From positions 62,001 to 126,000 of the forward strand of contig CAJNOJ010000228.1 in assembly GCA_905250025.1 (NCBI GenBank): DNA of 64,000 nucleotides. Reading direction: 5' to 3'. Both the position numbers and the translations under genes were made by a program. Positions 25,523-38,286 of this stretch are shown piece after piece. Under the pieces are notes generated by a model. It did not search any database, had not been told where the DNA came from, and was given only the letters and a program-made list of their open reading frames with translations. Source of the DNA: Adineta ricciae. Taxonomy: Eukaryota; Rotifera; Eurotatoria; Adinetida; Adinetidae. How positions within the stretch are numbered: the stretch's first letter is position 1; every line of letters begins with the position of its first letter.

Positions 25523-26800
25523 TGCTTGAATTTACTTGATTGAAGTAACAGACAAAAATGCCTTTCATACAATGTCCAATCCTTTGTTGCTAGGGATGTG
25601 TTTTACCATTAGAAGTGGCGACCTCTTTTGAGATACTATTACATTGGCTTTTATTATCAATCGCCGCTGTCTCATCATATTACAGTCGTTCAATCATCGG
25701 TCATCTTCAGAAATATGTCAAACATAGCCGTTCGTTGGTACTTAGACCAAATATAAACACTCTACTTTGTAGTTCAACAATTTCCTTGGATAACATAGCC
25801 AATCTTCGCTGATTTCAAGGCATATTCACTCTAATACGAGGAACTATATATTTTGTACAACAAGAGCGATCCATGAAACTGTTTTACAAACATAGTATAA
25901 GAAGCACAAAGAAATGCTTTATGTATATATTGTTTTTGTAATCGCATTCACACCCTCACCCACACCCACACCCTCACCCACACCCACCCTCACCCTCAAA
26001 TTTATTGAAAACGATAAGAAGAGAAACAAGAAACCGCTGTCTGATCTCACAATTTCAAGAAGAAGTCAGTCAGCCAGTACAAACAAGAGAAAACATAGCG
26101 ATCCGCGCCAGCTATCACAGTATATTTGCATGACTAAAAGATCTAACTAACACTACTCATGCATCGAATATTTGCGTGACTTTTTAAAAATTTTGATTTG
26201 GCGGCAATGTAATAGCCCTGAAAATCGAAAAATGACTATTAAGTCTATGGGAAGCATTGCTTTCTTAGAAGTTCTGCATGAAAATGTTCAGAGCTCACCT
26301 ATTTTGAATTGAACCTTAATCACTAGAATTGTTACTAAGGAAGACAGGCTACAACATCTGTAGGAAACCATCTGAACTCGATTCATATTAACACACGGAC
26401 ACTGAAATACATTTGTGACAAGCATTCGTACCTAAACCTATTAATACTCAACCTTTAGTTCCAATCCAGTCTTATTGAAGTTGAAGTCAAAAGCATCAAT
26501 ATTACCGAGTTCGAAACTGAACTTCGTTGTACTTAGTTGACATTTATTACTAACTGAATGACTTCATGTTAGCCACTTTCATATAAGAAAGACAATACAG
26601 TAAGCAAATGAGAAAACTACATGAATAATAAACATCGATATATGTAAGTACATTCATAAATTGTTTTCTTTGAAGCATTGTCATTCATTTCTCATTATGT
26701 CGGCCCCGGTTCCGATTTTTTCAATGACGAATGATCTTGCTGATTTATATACACCTATAAATATACGGAGAAACAAAACATAATTCTCATTGTCAGTGTA
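25523..26800. other. Non-coding interval with a telomere-like tract
   Basis: This lies between the start of WDR82 and the 3' end of the polycystin gene. Open frames here are short and lack family resemblance or coherent exon structure. The only clear structure is the CACCCW hexamer tract at 25951-25997. The rest shows no recognisable feature. Confidence 0.5.
25951..25997 (-). repeat. Degenerate telomere-like (TGTGGG/TGAGGG) tract
   Basis: On the plus strand there are seven CACCCT or CACCCA hexamers plus one CCCT tetramer. CACCCA is the complement of a circular permutation of TGTGGG, the telomere repeat reported for bdelloid rotifers, and CACCCT corresponds to a TGAGGG variant. The C-rich strand runs 5' to 3' on +, as it would at a left-hand chromosome end. 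The tract is short and mixed. It could be an interstitial telomere relic or chance simple sequence. Confidence 0.6.
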
Positions 26801-29800
26801 CTAGAAAAAGTATCGTACGCGATTGAGTGCATCCAGCAGTTCATCCATCTTATCAGGAAATTTACTGATTGGATCATAATATTTCGATCTCATTTGTTCA
26901 TCCCTTTCTTCCATTTGATAGAAGTCATTCAAATTACCAATACCTGAAATCAAGGAAAAAAAACTATCCTTGTTCGTAAGCAAACGTCTTTTATTTCATA
27001 CCAATCCATGTTCGTAACTTGCCAATAATAAATGAGAAGATATGTTGATCGTCGTGTCCTTGTAGTTTGCCATTGTCTCGCACCACACGAAAACTATCGT
27101 TGATAATTGATAAAAACATGCTCATACAGACGAAAACGACGATCACAATAAATAAAGCGAAGCAAAACGGACCAAGAAATGCTGCTGCATCAGTTAACTC
27201 TTGTGTATTGAATTTCATCAAGGTGATTTCGAACAGCATTCGCACCGTTTGTAGAACACTCGAGCATGACGATAGTTTGGAGACGAATAGCAGATAAAAG
27301 AGAACGACAAATGCCATGAATACAATCGTAAACATGCACGCAAACGAAATAAGTTCTCTGGCAGCGTGTTGAAGTGTTCTTGCAAATAACATGAGTCGAT
27401 GATTAAAACGGCATAATTTGATAAACTTAATCGTTCCAAAGAAGCACGAAAACGCCAACAAATAAGTGAAAACATCATTGATATACACGGCTAACTGTAG
27501 ATTGATGTAAACATACCCGTTGGTTTGTGCAAAGAGATGACCAATGCGAAGTGATTCGCAATATCTCCACACATAAATACCAACATTTGTCCATGAACAG
27601 ACAATGATACCGAGGTTGATCAATGACCAGAACTGACGAAAGTAGTTGGATTTCATTTTGATCAATGATCGAACTTCGCCTATCATTATGTGAATGATGA
27701 ATAGCATGTAGAAGATGGTACAGATCAGTTGAGGCAATGAGGTAAATACTACAGAGAGAAGATATTTACATGAAATTGATTTTGAACAGTCATACCTTCG
27801 AAAGTGATCGGTTCAAAACGAGACTGTGGGTCGATACTTCCACTAGAAAGAAACTCAGTGAGAAGAGTAACGAATGTAAAGAGTTGCGCATTGGGATTGT
27901 ACAAAGTGAATTGAATGATGATAGCTCTTGTCTGACCGTCGATCCATTGCAATTGATGAAGCTGAGAGAGGTTCGTTTGAATATCAGCGAGGCGACCACG
28001 AAATTCATACACATATCCATTGCCACTGTACGTATGCTGATTAGCAACAGTGGGATACGTGTCGAGTTGATTGCTTGTGCGATATATGAATGCTTGTTCA
28101 ATAGCTGAACCGAACGATTGCGATTGATTATTAATCTGTTGGTAGGGTATCCATCCCGGCTGAAATGATTGCTTTTCTTCGTTGGAAAAACTGTAATCAT
28201 CAGTGCAGTGAGTGAACAGTTGCTGTTGAATGGATGATTTCAGTTGACATGAGTGCAAATTCGTTCTGAGTTGTCTCATTGCAACCCATCCAATCAGGCG
28301 ATTGGACTTGTCATTGATGAATCCGGATAGATTGCGAGGTGGATCACCATTATACCATTGCTGTGCGCGAATGTTGTCGACAAAACTAGTTTCTAACCAG
28401 TTCCAATACTGATCGACTGTGGATAGTTGTATGTAGTTATTATCGATTTGTCTGCTATTATGAAAGAATTGTCGAAGGTGCTGTACTTCGTAGAAGGCAT
28501 GTTGATTGATGTTCGAGTAGGTGATAACATAGAGCAACGCAAGAAAAGTGAGATAAGTGAAGATCTCACGGATGATTGACCACATTTGTATTTCTTTCAG
28601 TCGTCGATCACGAATGTAGGCAAGTTCAGCTTGATTGAGACGGTTAGCTTGAGTTTTGGATCGATGATTGAATGGCGATTGATTGTCGAGAGAATGTAAG
28701 TATTGTTCATCGTTGTTGAGGTGCGGATGATCTTCATTATCATCGTCAATGAACTCAGCTGCTTGTTGATCTTTGTTTGTGTTTCGAATGAACAAAGCGA
28801 AAATGATCGCTAAGCCAATAATCTAGAAAGGATGAGATTGATTAGATGAGTGGATAAACTGAGAACATACTTTAGCTGGTTGAATAAGAACGATGGATGA
28901 CAAGAAACCGGTGAGAAGTGATGTCAACCATTTCTGAGTTTTGACGTCGCCAAATTCAATACCGCGAACAATGACGAAAAACATCGACACTGCAACGATG
29001 ATGAATGAAAGAGCATAAGCAATGAATAGACACCACCATGGAAACGTCATTCGTGATCGCTTCTTTCGATTTGACTCTACAATCGTATTATCTGGTCTGA
29101 TTTTGTAAATGGCTTGTCGTAGAGGGGATAATTGCTGTTGTAACCGTTTTGGTTCAATACGACGAAAGAATTGAACAAGAAAAATACTCGGAAGAAACGT
29201 GAGAAGTTCAACAATAACACCAATACTAATCTAGACGAAGAGAAGAATGGTTACATATGTGAAATAAACAAAGTCAAGAAGAGAAAGGAATCACCTGTTC
29301 GGGAGTGATATGAAGTGGGCCAAATGCAAGACTTGCTGTGTTCACATTTGCTTTGGCTGTTGCAACTTGATCATAGTAGAGAATGTTGAGAAGCATCGAC
29401 GTCAGCAGCAGAACAAAACAGCAAGTACATCGTTGCACACGAGTGAATTGGTTCGAAGGCGGTCGCGAAAAGATCGAAAACCAGAGATGTCCTTCCGATA
29501 TGCTATGGTAAGCTTGTTTTGATAGTAAATAAGAAAATTCTTGTCGTTGATGTTCACCCGCGACTGGTAATACTCGTTCGATCTACAGAAATTCCACAAA
29601 AGATGAATTACGTGTCACGAGAGCGATTCTATAACTCTCACCATTCCATCATCTTTTTCGACCGCTAACCATCGTTGACAAATGAAATATGACTTATCCA
29701 ACGTTTGCAGATCTCTAACAATGATATATTTGAGAAACCACGATGCTGATGCACCTTTGCCAGAGTTATCATGCCAAATATGCATGTAGTTCAATGATCC

Positions 29801-32800
29801 CAATGATCTAAACCAGATGTATTTATCTGTATACAGAAGAAATAGGTGGAAGCATACTTGGGCACAGTCATGACAAATGCATCGATGCCACCTCGTTGCA
29901 AGATCTTTCGACGTGGATCAGCGAATGTTCGAACTTGTGTTTCATCATCGTCACCAGCAAGGATGAAATGAACCTGCTCGTCATTTGTATAAATATCAAT
30001 CGTATCTCTCTGAGAGGAAGGAAACAGTCTTACTTTGGAGTTGGTTCCCGAATGTGTTCGATGACCAGTGAAGACAAGTATTTGATAGAAATGCTGATCG
30101 GATGGTTGGTTATCGGGAAGTGGAGTGACACCAAGTTTTTCGAGATCTTTCTTGTCTTTGTATCGTGCATAGACAAGTAGAAGAAAGTAGAGAACAGAAA
30201 CACAAATAAGTGTGATGTATATGGTTTTATTGCGAGCGAAATCAGCATTGGAAAACACATAGTTCCAGTTGATGGGTGCAGGAAGAACCAGAAACCCACC
30301 TGCAAATGTTGTCAAGTGTGTGGACAAACATTGTGTTTGCTGATGATTAGTCAAAGGTCCAACCTAAATGAGAAAGAGAGTAGGTCATACGTATGCGATA
30401 GAAATGTCATAGTAGAAACATACAAGTACACCTTCTGATTGCCAGTTGCTATTTGTATCGAGATAGTAACATCCTGATGTGAAGATTCGAAGTTCGTAGT
30501 TGGATGTGAAATTGAATGGTTGATTATTGGCAGGCGGTTGTTGAATTGTTACAGATGCATTGGAACATTGATCCGATTGCTCAGTTGTATTCAGTTGTCT
30601 CAAGCCAAAGATAATGGATTGATGATTTTTTGTTCGGTTATTATCAATAAAGTAGTTGTGAATAGTATCATTGGTAAGATCTACATTGTGAAAGATAAGC
30701 GAAGACAATGAAGACGAACAAAGAGGTGACTTACTATGAGGACAAAACAAAGACCAACCATCGATTTGTTGATGTGAAGTGTTCAGGATGGGTACAGTGT
30801 CGAATCGATAAATAAATAAATAGGCGAGACTTGTGTTGAGCGGATGCATTTCAAAATGAACTGAGACAGTGAGGGAAGGATTGGTGATGTTGACGAAATG
30901 AAGATTGAACAGTTGCTGATGAGGTGACACTGTTGATGAATTAAATGACGTGACATTCTGCAGTGACATCGATGGAATGACTAAAAATGGGTCACGAGGA
31001 ATGATAAGTTCGATGGGATAATCGAAGGTTGTTTGAATGGGAATGGATTTGCCATTGGTATCAAGAAGAGAAAAAGAAACGGATCTGGAGAGATTCGTTC
31101 GAGATTGAGAAGAAGCATTGCCAGCTGATGCAAGTGGTTCGATCATTGACTGAAGATAAAAATGCACATAATATATAGGAAATAATTGAGAGAGAGATTT
31201 ACTTACTCGAAGAGAAATCGTGCTGATGTTTGTTGTGTTGATTTGAAACGTAGATGGCATACGAATTTGGGAGGTGGATGTCTGTTTGACGGACTTGTTG
31301 ACAAGTGCGTCGATTGACGTGATTTCAAGTGACAAACAGACAGAAGCTGTGTTCATGTTGAGATTTTGGCCGATGTTCAAGTGTATGTTCAATGATGCTG
31401 TTAATAACGACATTGTTTGTGTTGTCAAAAGCGAGACTTCGTTAGCTGTTTGTTTCTGAAAATAAAGATTGCGGCTCTTCTCAAGTGAATTCCACGATTG
31501 ATCACTTCCATCACCAAATAGATCTACAGAAAGACAGAGAGAGAGAAAGACGAAAGAATAGATGGTGAAGAAGTCAAGTGGCAGAAAAAAAGCTGACTTA
31601 GATTATTCCATTCTGATTCAAGATCAGTGTCATAGTCTTGAGGAAAGGCATTGGCTCGAGATGAGTCGAGATCGAGTACAATTGTCCGTTCTTGCAGTGG
31701 GCCATTCACAGCCTTAAAGAAGTCGAAAGTTAATGCTATGATTATAGAAAAGTAAGATCTTACATTTAGAACATTACTAGCACATTGTGCAATGAGTGTA
31801 GCTGATGATTGTACGTCTTCAAATGGAATCATCGTTGCCAAGGAATATAAAGTTATCGCCAATTGGTTACATTTTTGTGCAGCAATCATCTGCAAAACAA
31901 AAAGTGCCAGTTGAAAATGGAAAAAAGATTCATTACTGAAGCAGATCGTGTGAGCTGATTGGTTGCTTGAGTGAGTTGAGCTAAAGACGATGCTTGTAGC
32001 TGAATACCGGGTGCCGTTGTGGGTTGGAGGCCAGTTATGAATGTGATGAGAAAATCTCGGATGCTTGCATACGTGTTGGTTTGTTTGTTGAACTCGTCGA
32101 GCGTCGATGCATTGATTATGGATGGTGACTATAAACGGAGATTGATTTTTCTTCTAGTAAAAGAAAGAGCACTTACTGTTGATTGAGTAGTGGCATCTAA
32201 GGTCGAAACAGCAACACTTGACACAGGCACGCCATCTAAACAAAAAATCTCTTTCGTTTTCGTTTGTATCCTCCCAGCACTTCATAGAAACTCACTTGCG
32301 ATCGCATCCTGCAGCGATTGGGTACTGATTTGGTTGAATTGTTGCGACAATGAACTAACTACTTGACCGACTGCATTTGGATTACCACTTGCTAGTATTT
32401 GAATGATTGGATTGTTTGCCAATCCACTAGTGCCGGTTGATTGTTGCACAGCGTCAATAAGATCAGTGATCTGATCAGTATCGGGGTAAACTGTAACTGA
32501 AGATATGTTGTATTCTGTAACACAACTGAGTGTATCTCGAATCTGAGCAGAAACGTGAAAAGATAATGAGGCATTAGCATTGACAGACGGTAATCTCAGT
32601 TGAATGGATGAAAATGACGAATAGGCAAGGATCAGTCGTTCATTTGGATTTGTTGTCCAACCTGCAAATGAACAAAATGAAACCCATATCGCATGTTTAC
32701 TAATCTGCGAATGAAAGTAAGCGACATACTATAGAATGAATAATCTTGAATGCCATCATCATCAAACCACTGCGAACAGGTGATTGTGAAGAGAGCGGAC

Positions 32801-35800
32801 GTCGTGCCATTGAGTGGAAAGATAGTGCACGAACCATTTTGAGGTGGTGTGTTCATTTTGAAGCTCATTGCACTGAGACTACTTTGCTGCGCAAACGAAT
32901 AGATCACTTCAAACCGCCAATACTGGATGGCAGGGAAAGAGAGAAACAAATTATTGGTGGCAGTGAAATTGCTTGTGTTTGAACCTTTGAATACATGAAT
33001 AAATAGAGAAACTGGAAAGGTGAGAAGATGAATTACCAAAAAACCAGACATCTTGATATTGTTGTGCTTGTTTGAAGAGTGTCCAACGCATGAGATTGGT
33101 GGATGCATTGGTAGTTCCATAATAGACATTCCATGTGATGTCGTTAATTGATACGCATGTACCGACGCAAAGAGAGAAGATGGCAACCTGTGTAGTTGGA
33201 TTAGCAAATTGGTATTCCTGATTGGCAGTACACAAGGTAGAAATGACGCAACTAGAGAGATGATTTGTTTGCGGAAGAAAATGAAAAGAAAAAGAATCTC
33301 ACGAAATAACAATCAGTTCAGATTGAGTGTCATCGACTTGAACGAGAAGGTAACCTGTTGCTTGTGAGGATGAATTAAAGATATTTTCGAGCTGTATCAT
33401 GAACTGGTATGTTTGATTGGATGCGAGTGCATTGCCAAAGAGAGTCAATGCAGACATGGGCGAAGAAGATGGTCCAGTATATTGCAATTTCGATGTATTA
33501 CCTACTCAGCTGGATTATAAATAAATATTCAATGAGAATGAACATACCTGATCGTTGTAAAATACACGACGGATTGGCTACATCAACTCGCGGATCGTCG
33601 ATCGTGAGTGGAAGTCCAGCAATGCTTGGAAAATTATACCCAGGGTAAATTCGACAAAAGTATTTGTATTTCCAGTTCTAGTTTAGTGGAAATACAGTCG
33701 AGAGATGAAAATACAGGAGAATGACATACGGTAGCATTGAATGCCAATGAATCAGGATCTACTGAGAATGATCCAGGATCAAGAGTGAGCTGTTGTTGAT
33801 ATCCTCGTGTGATCATTGAAGTACCAAACTGGATGAGATTTGGTGTGATGCCTGATGGAATGATTTTGACATATACGGAAGCTGATGATGATAAAAGAGG
33901 AGCAGCAATCATAGCCACAGTGAGTGTGAATTGATAGGTACCATAGGTCAGTGTTTTAGCAGGAATAGAGAACTCAGTGGAAGTGGTGATAAGTGTTTGT
34001 GGCAGTGGGGTCAGAGAAGAAGAACAAATTGAAGTGCAGTTAGTGACGGTCCATTTGATAATGGTAGACAGTGACAGATTACAGTCGAGTTGTAAATATG
34101 AACTGATGGAAAACTCTTGACTTCGTCGAAACTGTAATGGTGATGAGAGCGAAGAACCGCTGGGAATCAATGTGATGTTCGGCAGAAAACACGCTATAGA
34201 TGGTACAAATCATAGTTGTGACGTAACTAGAAATGGAAAGGTTGAAGAACATACTTTGATTAGACGTGAAAAGTGAAACTGATAGAGAAGAAGTACTAGT
34301 GGTGGTCGTGGTAGTTGTTGATGGTGAGAGCGTATCAGTGGTGGTGGTGGCTGTTGATGGTGAGGATGTATCAGTGGTGGTGGTAGTTGATGGTGAGGAT
34401 GTATCAGTGGTGGTGGTTGTTGATGGCGAAGGCGTATCAGTGGTGGTAGTTGTTGATGGTGAGGGTGTATCAGTGGTGGTAGTTGTTGATGGTGAGGGTG
34501 TATCAGTGGTGGTAGTTGTTGATGGTGAGGATGTATCAGTGGTGGTGGTTGTTGATGATGAGGATGTATCAGTGGTGGTGGTTGTTGATGATGAGGATGT
34601 ATCAGTGGTGGTGGTTGTTGATGATGAGGATGTATCAGTGGTGGTGGTAGTTGATGGCGAAGGCGTATCAGTGGTGGTAGTTGTTGATGGTGAGGATGTA
34701 TAAGTGGTGGTGGTTGTTGATGGCGAAGGCGTATCAGTGGTGGTAGTTGTTGATGGTGAGGACGTATCAGTGGTGGTAGTTGTTGATGGTGAGGATGTAT
34801 AAGTGGTGGTGGTGGCTGTTGATGGTGAGGACGTATCAGTAGTGGTGGTGGTTGTTGATGGTGAGGACGTATCAGTGGTGGTGGTAGTGGATGACAATTG
34901 TGCTATAAAAAAATCACTGATATGTTTATCTTAGAACTATTACAATGAAAATAAATCATCTTCTTGAGTTTGTACTGTGGATAACGGTTAAGGTGCTTCA
35001 GTAGTCGATTCATCTGTGTAGAGACAGAAAACTCCAAGACTAGAGTAAGATCGGACGATATGCTTTCTAGCCAAACCCTCACAAGTAAGATTTCGTATAA
35101 TATAAATGAATGTCATCAGACGAAATAATCAAACAAAACGCAAGGAAAACGCTGTCATCGCTTATGCGAACGAAAATGTTCTGAAACTTACCACATGAAT
35201 TATCTTCGAAAGTAAATAGCTGCACTCGATTATTTCCTATATCAGCAATATAAATGTTTCCGAAGCTATCAAATGCGATATACCAGGGTCGTTGCAGTTC
35301 ACTAGGTGCTGATCCACTAGAACCAGAACACCCAATTATGCACCGAAAGCCAGCAGCTCCCGAACCAATGATACGATTATTACATGCATCAACAATAAAT
35401 AAATATCCGTCACCATCCAGGACGACATCCATTGGACAATTAAGTATGGTTGTTCCTGGTGCTCCAGCACCAGCAACCGTTGTCCCATTACTTTGCCTTG
35501 GGTGAAAAAGCTGAATTCTATTATTTCCATAGTCAGCCACGTATATATCGAAATTTGTATTCACAAATATACCCGTTGGAGTCGTCAATTGATTAGACCC
35601 TGACCCACTGCAACCAGTACCAGCAACGACTGTCAACGAAGTGGATACGTCGTTGAGCGATCTAGCGACCACCTGATTGACAGTAAATAAAGAACAATAG
35701 AGAATGTTGTTAGTGTCAACAGAAAGACCAAAACATGGTTGTGTACTGTACATTGCCGGAACTGCATTTGACGCATTTATTGTCCATCTGCTGACTTCAC

Positions 35801-37509
35801 CGCTGCGTAGGGCATTATCACTGTAAATGTCTCCTGAACTGGTAACGAAAAGACCGTAAGAGTAGCTCGAAGATTGTGATATATTCTTGGTCAGTGTGAT
35901 GTTGCTTTGAAACCACATTTGAATAATCTGAGAGTAGGCATCTCGAACATAGACCGTGTTGTTAGTGTCGACAAACACAGTTGTTGGAATCGAACCCATC
36001 AGACTAGAGTCAGTTAATGTAGTTGCATTTGCATTCCACGATGCGTTCGCGCAGAGTTTTGGCCTGTTATAGGAGATGCCTAAACATGATCAAAGTGAGA
36101 AAAAAATATTTTTCAGACTGGACTCAATGTGCTAAACTATCATTTAGGCAGTGAATGCTAACTGATTACCAAAGTAGTCTCATAGATAAGCGAGAGGGTG
36201 AACAACAATAAACATTGCGATCTATTCTAGCATCAATTTCAGAGATGGATGAGACTTTGCGCGAGAAAGCGAGTACATACCTGATTGTCGAGGAATGAAC
36301 TGGATATTTGCTAATAAAGTGATACCCGGAATAAAATGTAGCACGTACAGCTTTCACTTACCGGTATTACCAGATGGTGTCGACGCTTGATATGCGGCAG
36401 TTGTTGCATCTAAATCAATATGAACAGTATTAAGAAGCAATGATCTAAAAAATCTTAGGGATGGTTCTATAAACGTCTCCTCACACTTACCACAAGAATT
36501 CGTAGCCAAAAGAAACTGTTGCACACGACTGTTGTTAGTGTCGGTAACAAAAATATTTCCATAAACATCAAACGCCATGATCCATGGAGTGGCTAATTGA
36601 TTAGATGCAGAACCACTTGAGCCTGTACATCCAGCTACGCAGTGAAAGCCGTGAGAATTGGATCCGACAATACGATAATGGCCATAGTCTGCTATATATA
36701 TGTATCCATCAGCGTCAGCCATGACATCGGTAGGGTAATATAGTGTAATTGTTTCAGGCGCGCCATTCCCAGCTGCTGTCGTCACATTAGCAATTCCTGG
36801 TTGGAAAAGCTGAATTCGGTGATTTTGGTAATCAGCCACATATAATTTATAATCATCATCAACGAAGATCCCCATGGGATTATAGAGTTTGTTACCCGTA
36901 AATCCATAGCATCCTTCACCTGCAACAATTGTCATTTGATAATCACTACTATTCAATGATCGTTTGATGACCATATGATTATTGTTTAAAGAACAGTAAA
37001 GTGAATTGTTTTTGTCAAGAAAAATGCCATAGCATCTTCCACCGGTGTATAATGATGAACTATTTTTCGGTTGACTTAGCTGCAAACTAGTCACATAAAG
37101 GCTGTTATCGTCGACATAAATAGTATCACCATCTGTAGCAAACAGACTGAGCGGATTGCTAGAATTTCGAACAAATACTGTTACTGGCGCCGAAGAACCA
37201 GTAGTCCAAACTTGAATGGCATTATACTGAGAAACGGCTACGTAAATCGTATTGTTTCTGTTGATGAACATTGCATATGAACTTCCGCCAACCGTGTTAC
37301 TATTTGCAAACGTGATTGCTGACGCATTCCATGTTGCTGAAGAACAAAGCTTAGGTCGATTAACGGATGTGCCTACAGAAGGGACAACGTACAGCAAACA
37401 AGATTGATGAAAGGAAATGTCTGAACAGTCAGTTCAAAATGTTACCTTCTACTCGGACGCCGATAATCAGAATGATGATACACAGAGTGAAGCTATCCAG
37501 GGATAGCAT
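26801..37509 (-). CDS. Polycystin-1-like membrane protein with two N-terminal NHL modules
   Basis: This is a predicted polycystin-family receptor-channel of the plasma or ciliary membrane. Exon 1 (37446-37509) encodes signal peptide MLSLDSFTLCIIILIIGV. Exons 2 (36491-37372) and 4 (35192-36079) each encode one NHL-repeat module starting NRPKLC, with blocks such as GIFVDDDYKLYVADYQNHRI and FGNIYIADIGNNRV; exon 3 (36362-36409) is a 48-nt linker. Exon 5 (34255-34902) is a Ser/Thr/Pro mucin-like stalk. Then come REJ-type sequence (from 34193, CFLPNITLIPSG), a GPS site (about 30300-30500, with CLSTHLTTFAGG), the first membrane segment, a PLAT domain (29650-30170), further membrane segments, the polycystin extracellular loop (27750-28450) and the channel (26991-27737, FSLIINDSF-like SMFLSIINDSF). 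Stop at 26801. Exons 1-5 all end in phase 1, so the NHL and polycystin parts join in frame. An acceptor lies 4 nt before the ATG. The middle exons were not all resolved. Confidence 0.82.
34300..34890 (-). repeat. 30-bp coding minisatellite (Thr/Ser/Pro stalk)
   Basis: About 19 to 20 tandem copies of a roughly 30-bp unit inside exon 5 of the polycystin gene. Each encodes a variant of TTTTTDTSSPS on the minus strand, and a few units are 33 bp. Variation is mostly synonymous or S/P and A/T changes. The product would be a heavily O-glycosylated spacer between the NHL modules and REJ. The opposite strand is also open over most of the array, but only because of the repeat. Confidence 0.9.
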
Positions 37510-38286
37510 TGTACTATAATCGTGATCTAGATCTATAAGACTTCGAGGTGTGTCCAATAATATTTGCGAGTGAGTCTGATGAAAGTGAGTACGGGGAGGG
37601 TAAAATTCGATTAATTTTATAAGTTTGTCCTATGTTTAACTTCAGACGGAAGTGATAATGTAAACAACAATACTTCATTATTAAGTTATCAAACTACCGG
37701 ATGAAGCAAATAATACATGAAGTTGTATGGAATACTTTGCTCGTGCAGACCAATGGAAGAACTGTTTACTGAACACGATAGAATTGTTGATCAGTTGTCT
37801 TCCGTAATAAAGAGTAAAACACACAGAAAAACAGTCCTGACTTTTTGATTGAAAAAATTCAATAAAGACATATTTGTGTTGACTTATAATCTCGGTGTAT
37901 TGTCATCAAACGAAGTATTTTGACGAGAAAAAAGTTCAATCCGCTAAAACACTACCAATGTTTTTCAAACATGTTTATAGTCCTGTGAATATATTATTGT
38001 ACGTTATCATAGCGTTCTTCTTAAGTGACTGGTATCTGGCGTACAGCGACGCCTACCATTGGCTTATATCATTGGCAAGAAGGTCGATATGTATAAGAAC
38101 AGAGTAAAATTGAACTGAATTTCTACGTGAAGTAAAATGAAATTAGGTGTAATAACCGTGTTTTGTTTGATAAACTTCGTCTATTTATCTATTGTTATGT
38201 TAATCTATCTTCGACATGAGTCTACTTTTTCAACAATATCAATTAATTCGCGAAAATGCTTTAATCTTCTAGATAAAAACCGAAGA
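37510..38286. promoter_or_regulatory. Divergent upstream region of polycystin and the 38.3 kb gene
   Basis: No convincing exon is seen. The short frame at 37895-38107 has no family resemblance. A pyrimidine-rich acceptor (TTTAATCTTCTAG, ending at 38272) lies 14 nt before the ATG of the right-hand gene and is a likely trans-splice or 5' UTR splice site. An open frame from 38137 could extend that gene upstream if the acceptor is not used. Confidence 0.4.

Noticed and set aside
25914-26150. Open frame with a Thr-Pro-Ser repeat
   Set aside because: The repeat comes from the telomere-like CACCCW tract, and there is no family match or supporting exon structure.
34266-34703. Plus-strand open frame encoding a VSVVVVVDGED repeat
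   Set aside because: It is the antisense shadow of the coding minisatellite in the polycystin stalk; it is open only because the 30-bp unit has no stop on either strand.
37895-38107. Possible upstream exon of the 38.3 kb gene
   Set aside because: No good donor in phase with the later exons, and a strong acceptor at 38272 makes it unnecessary.
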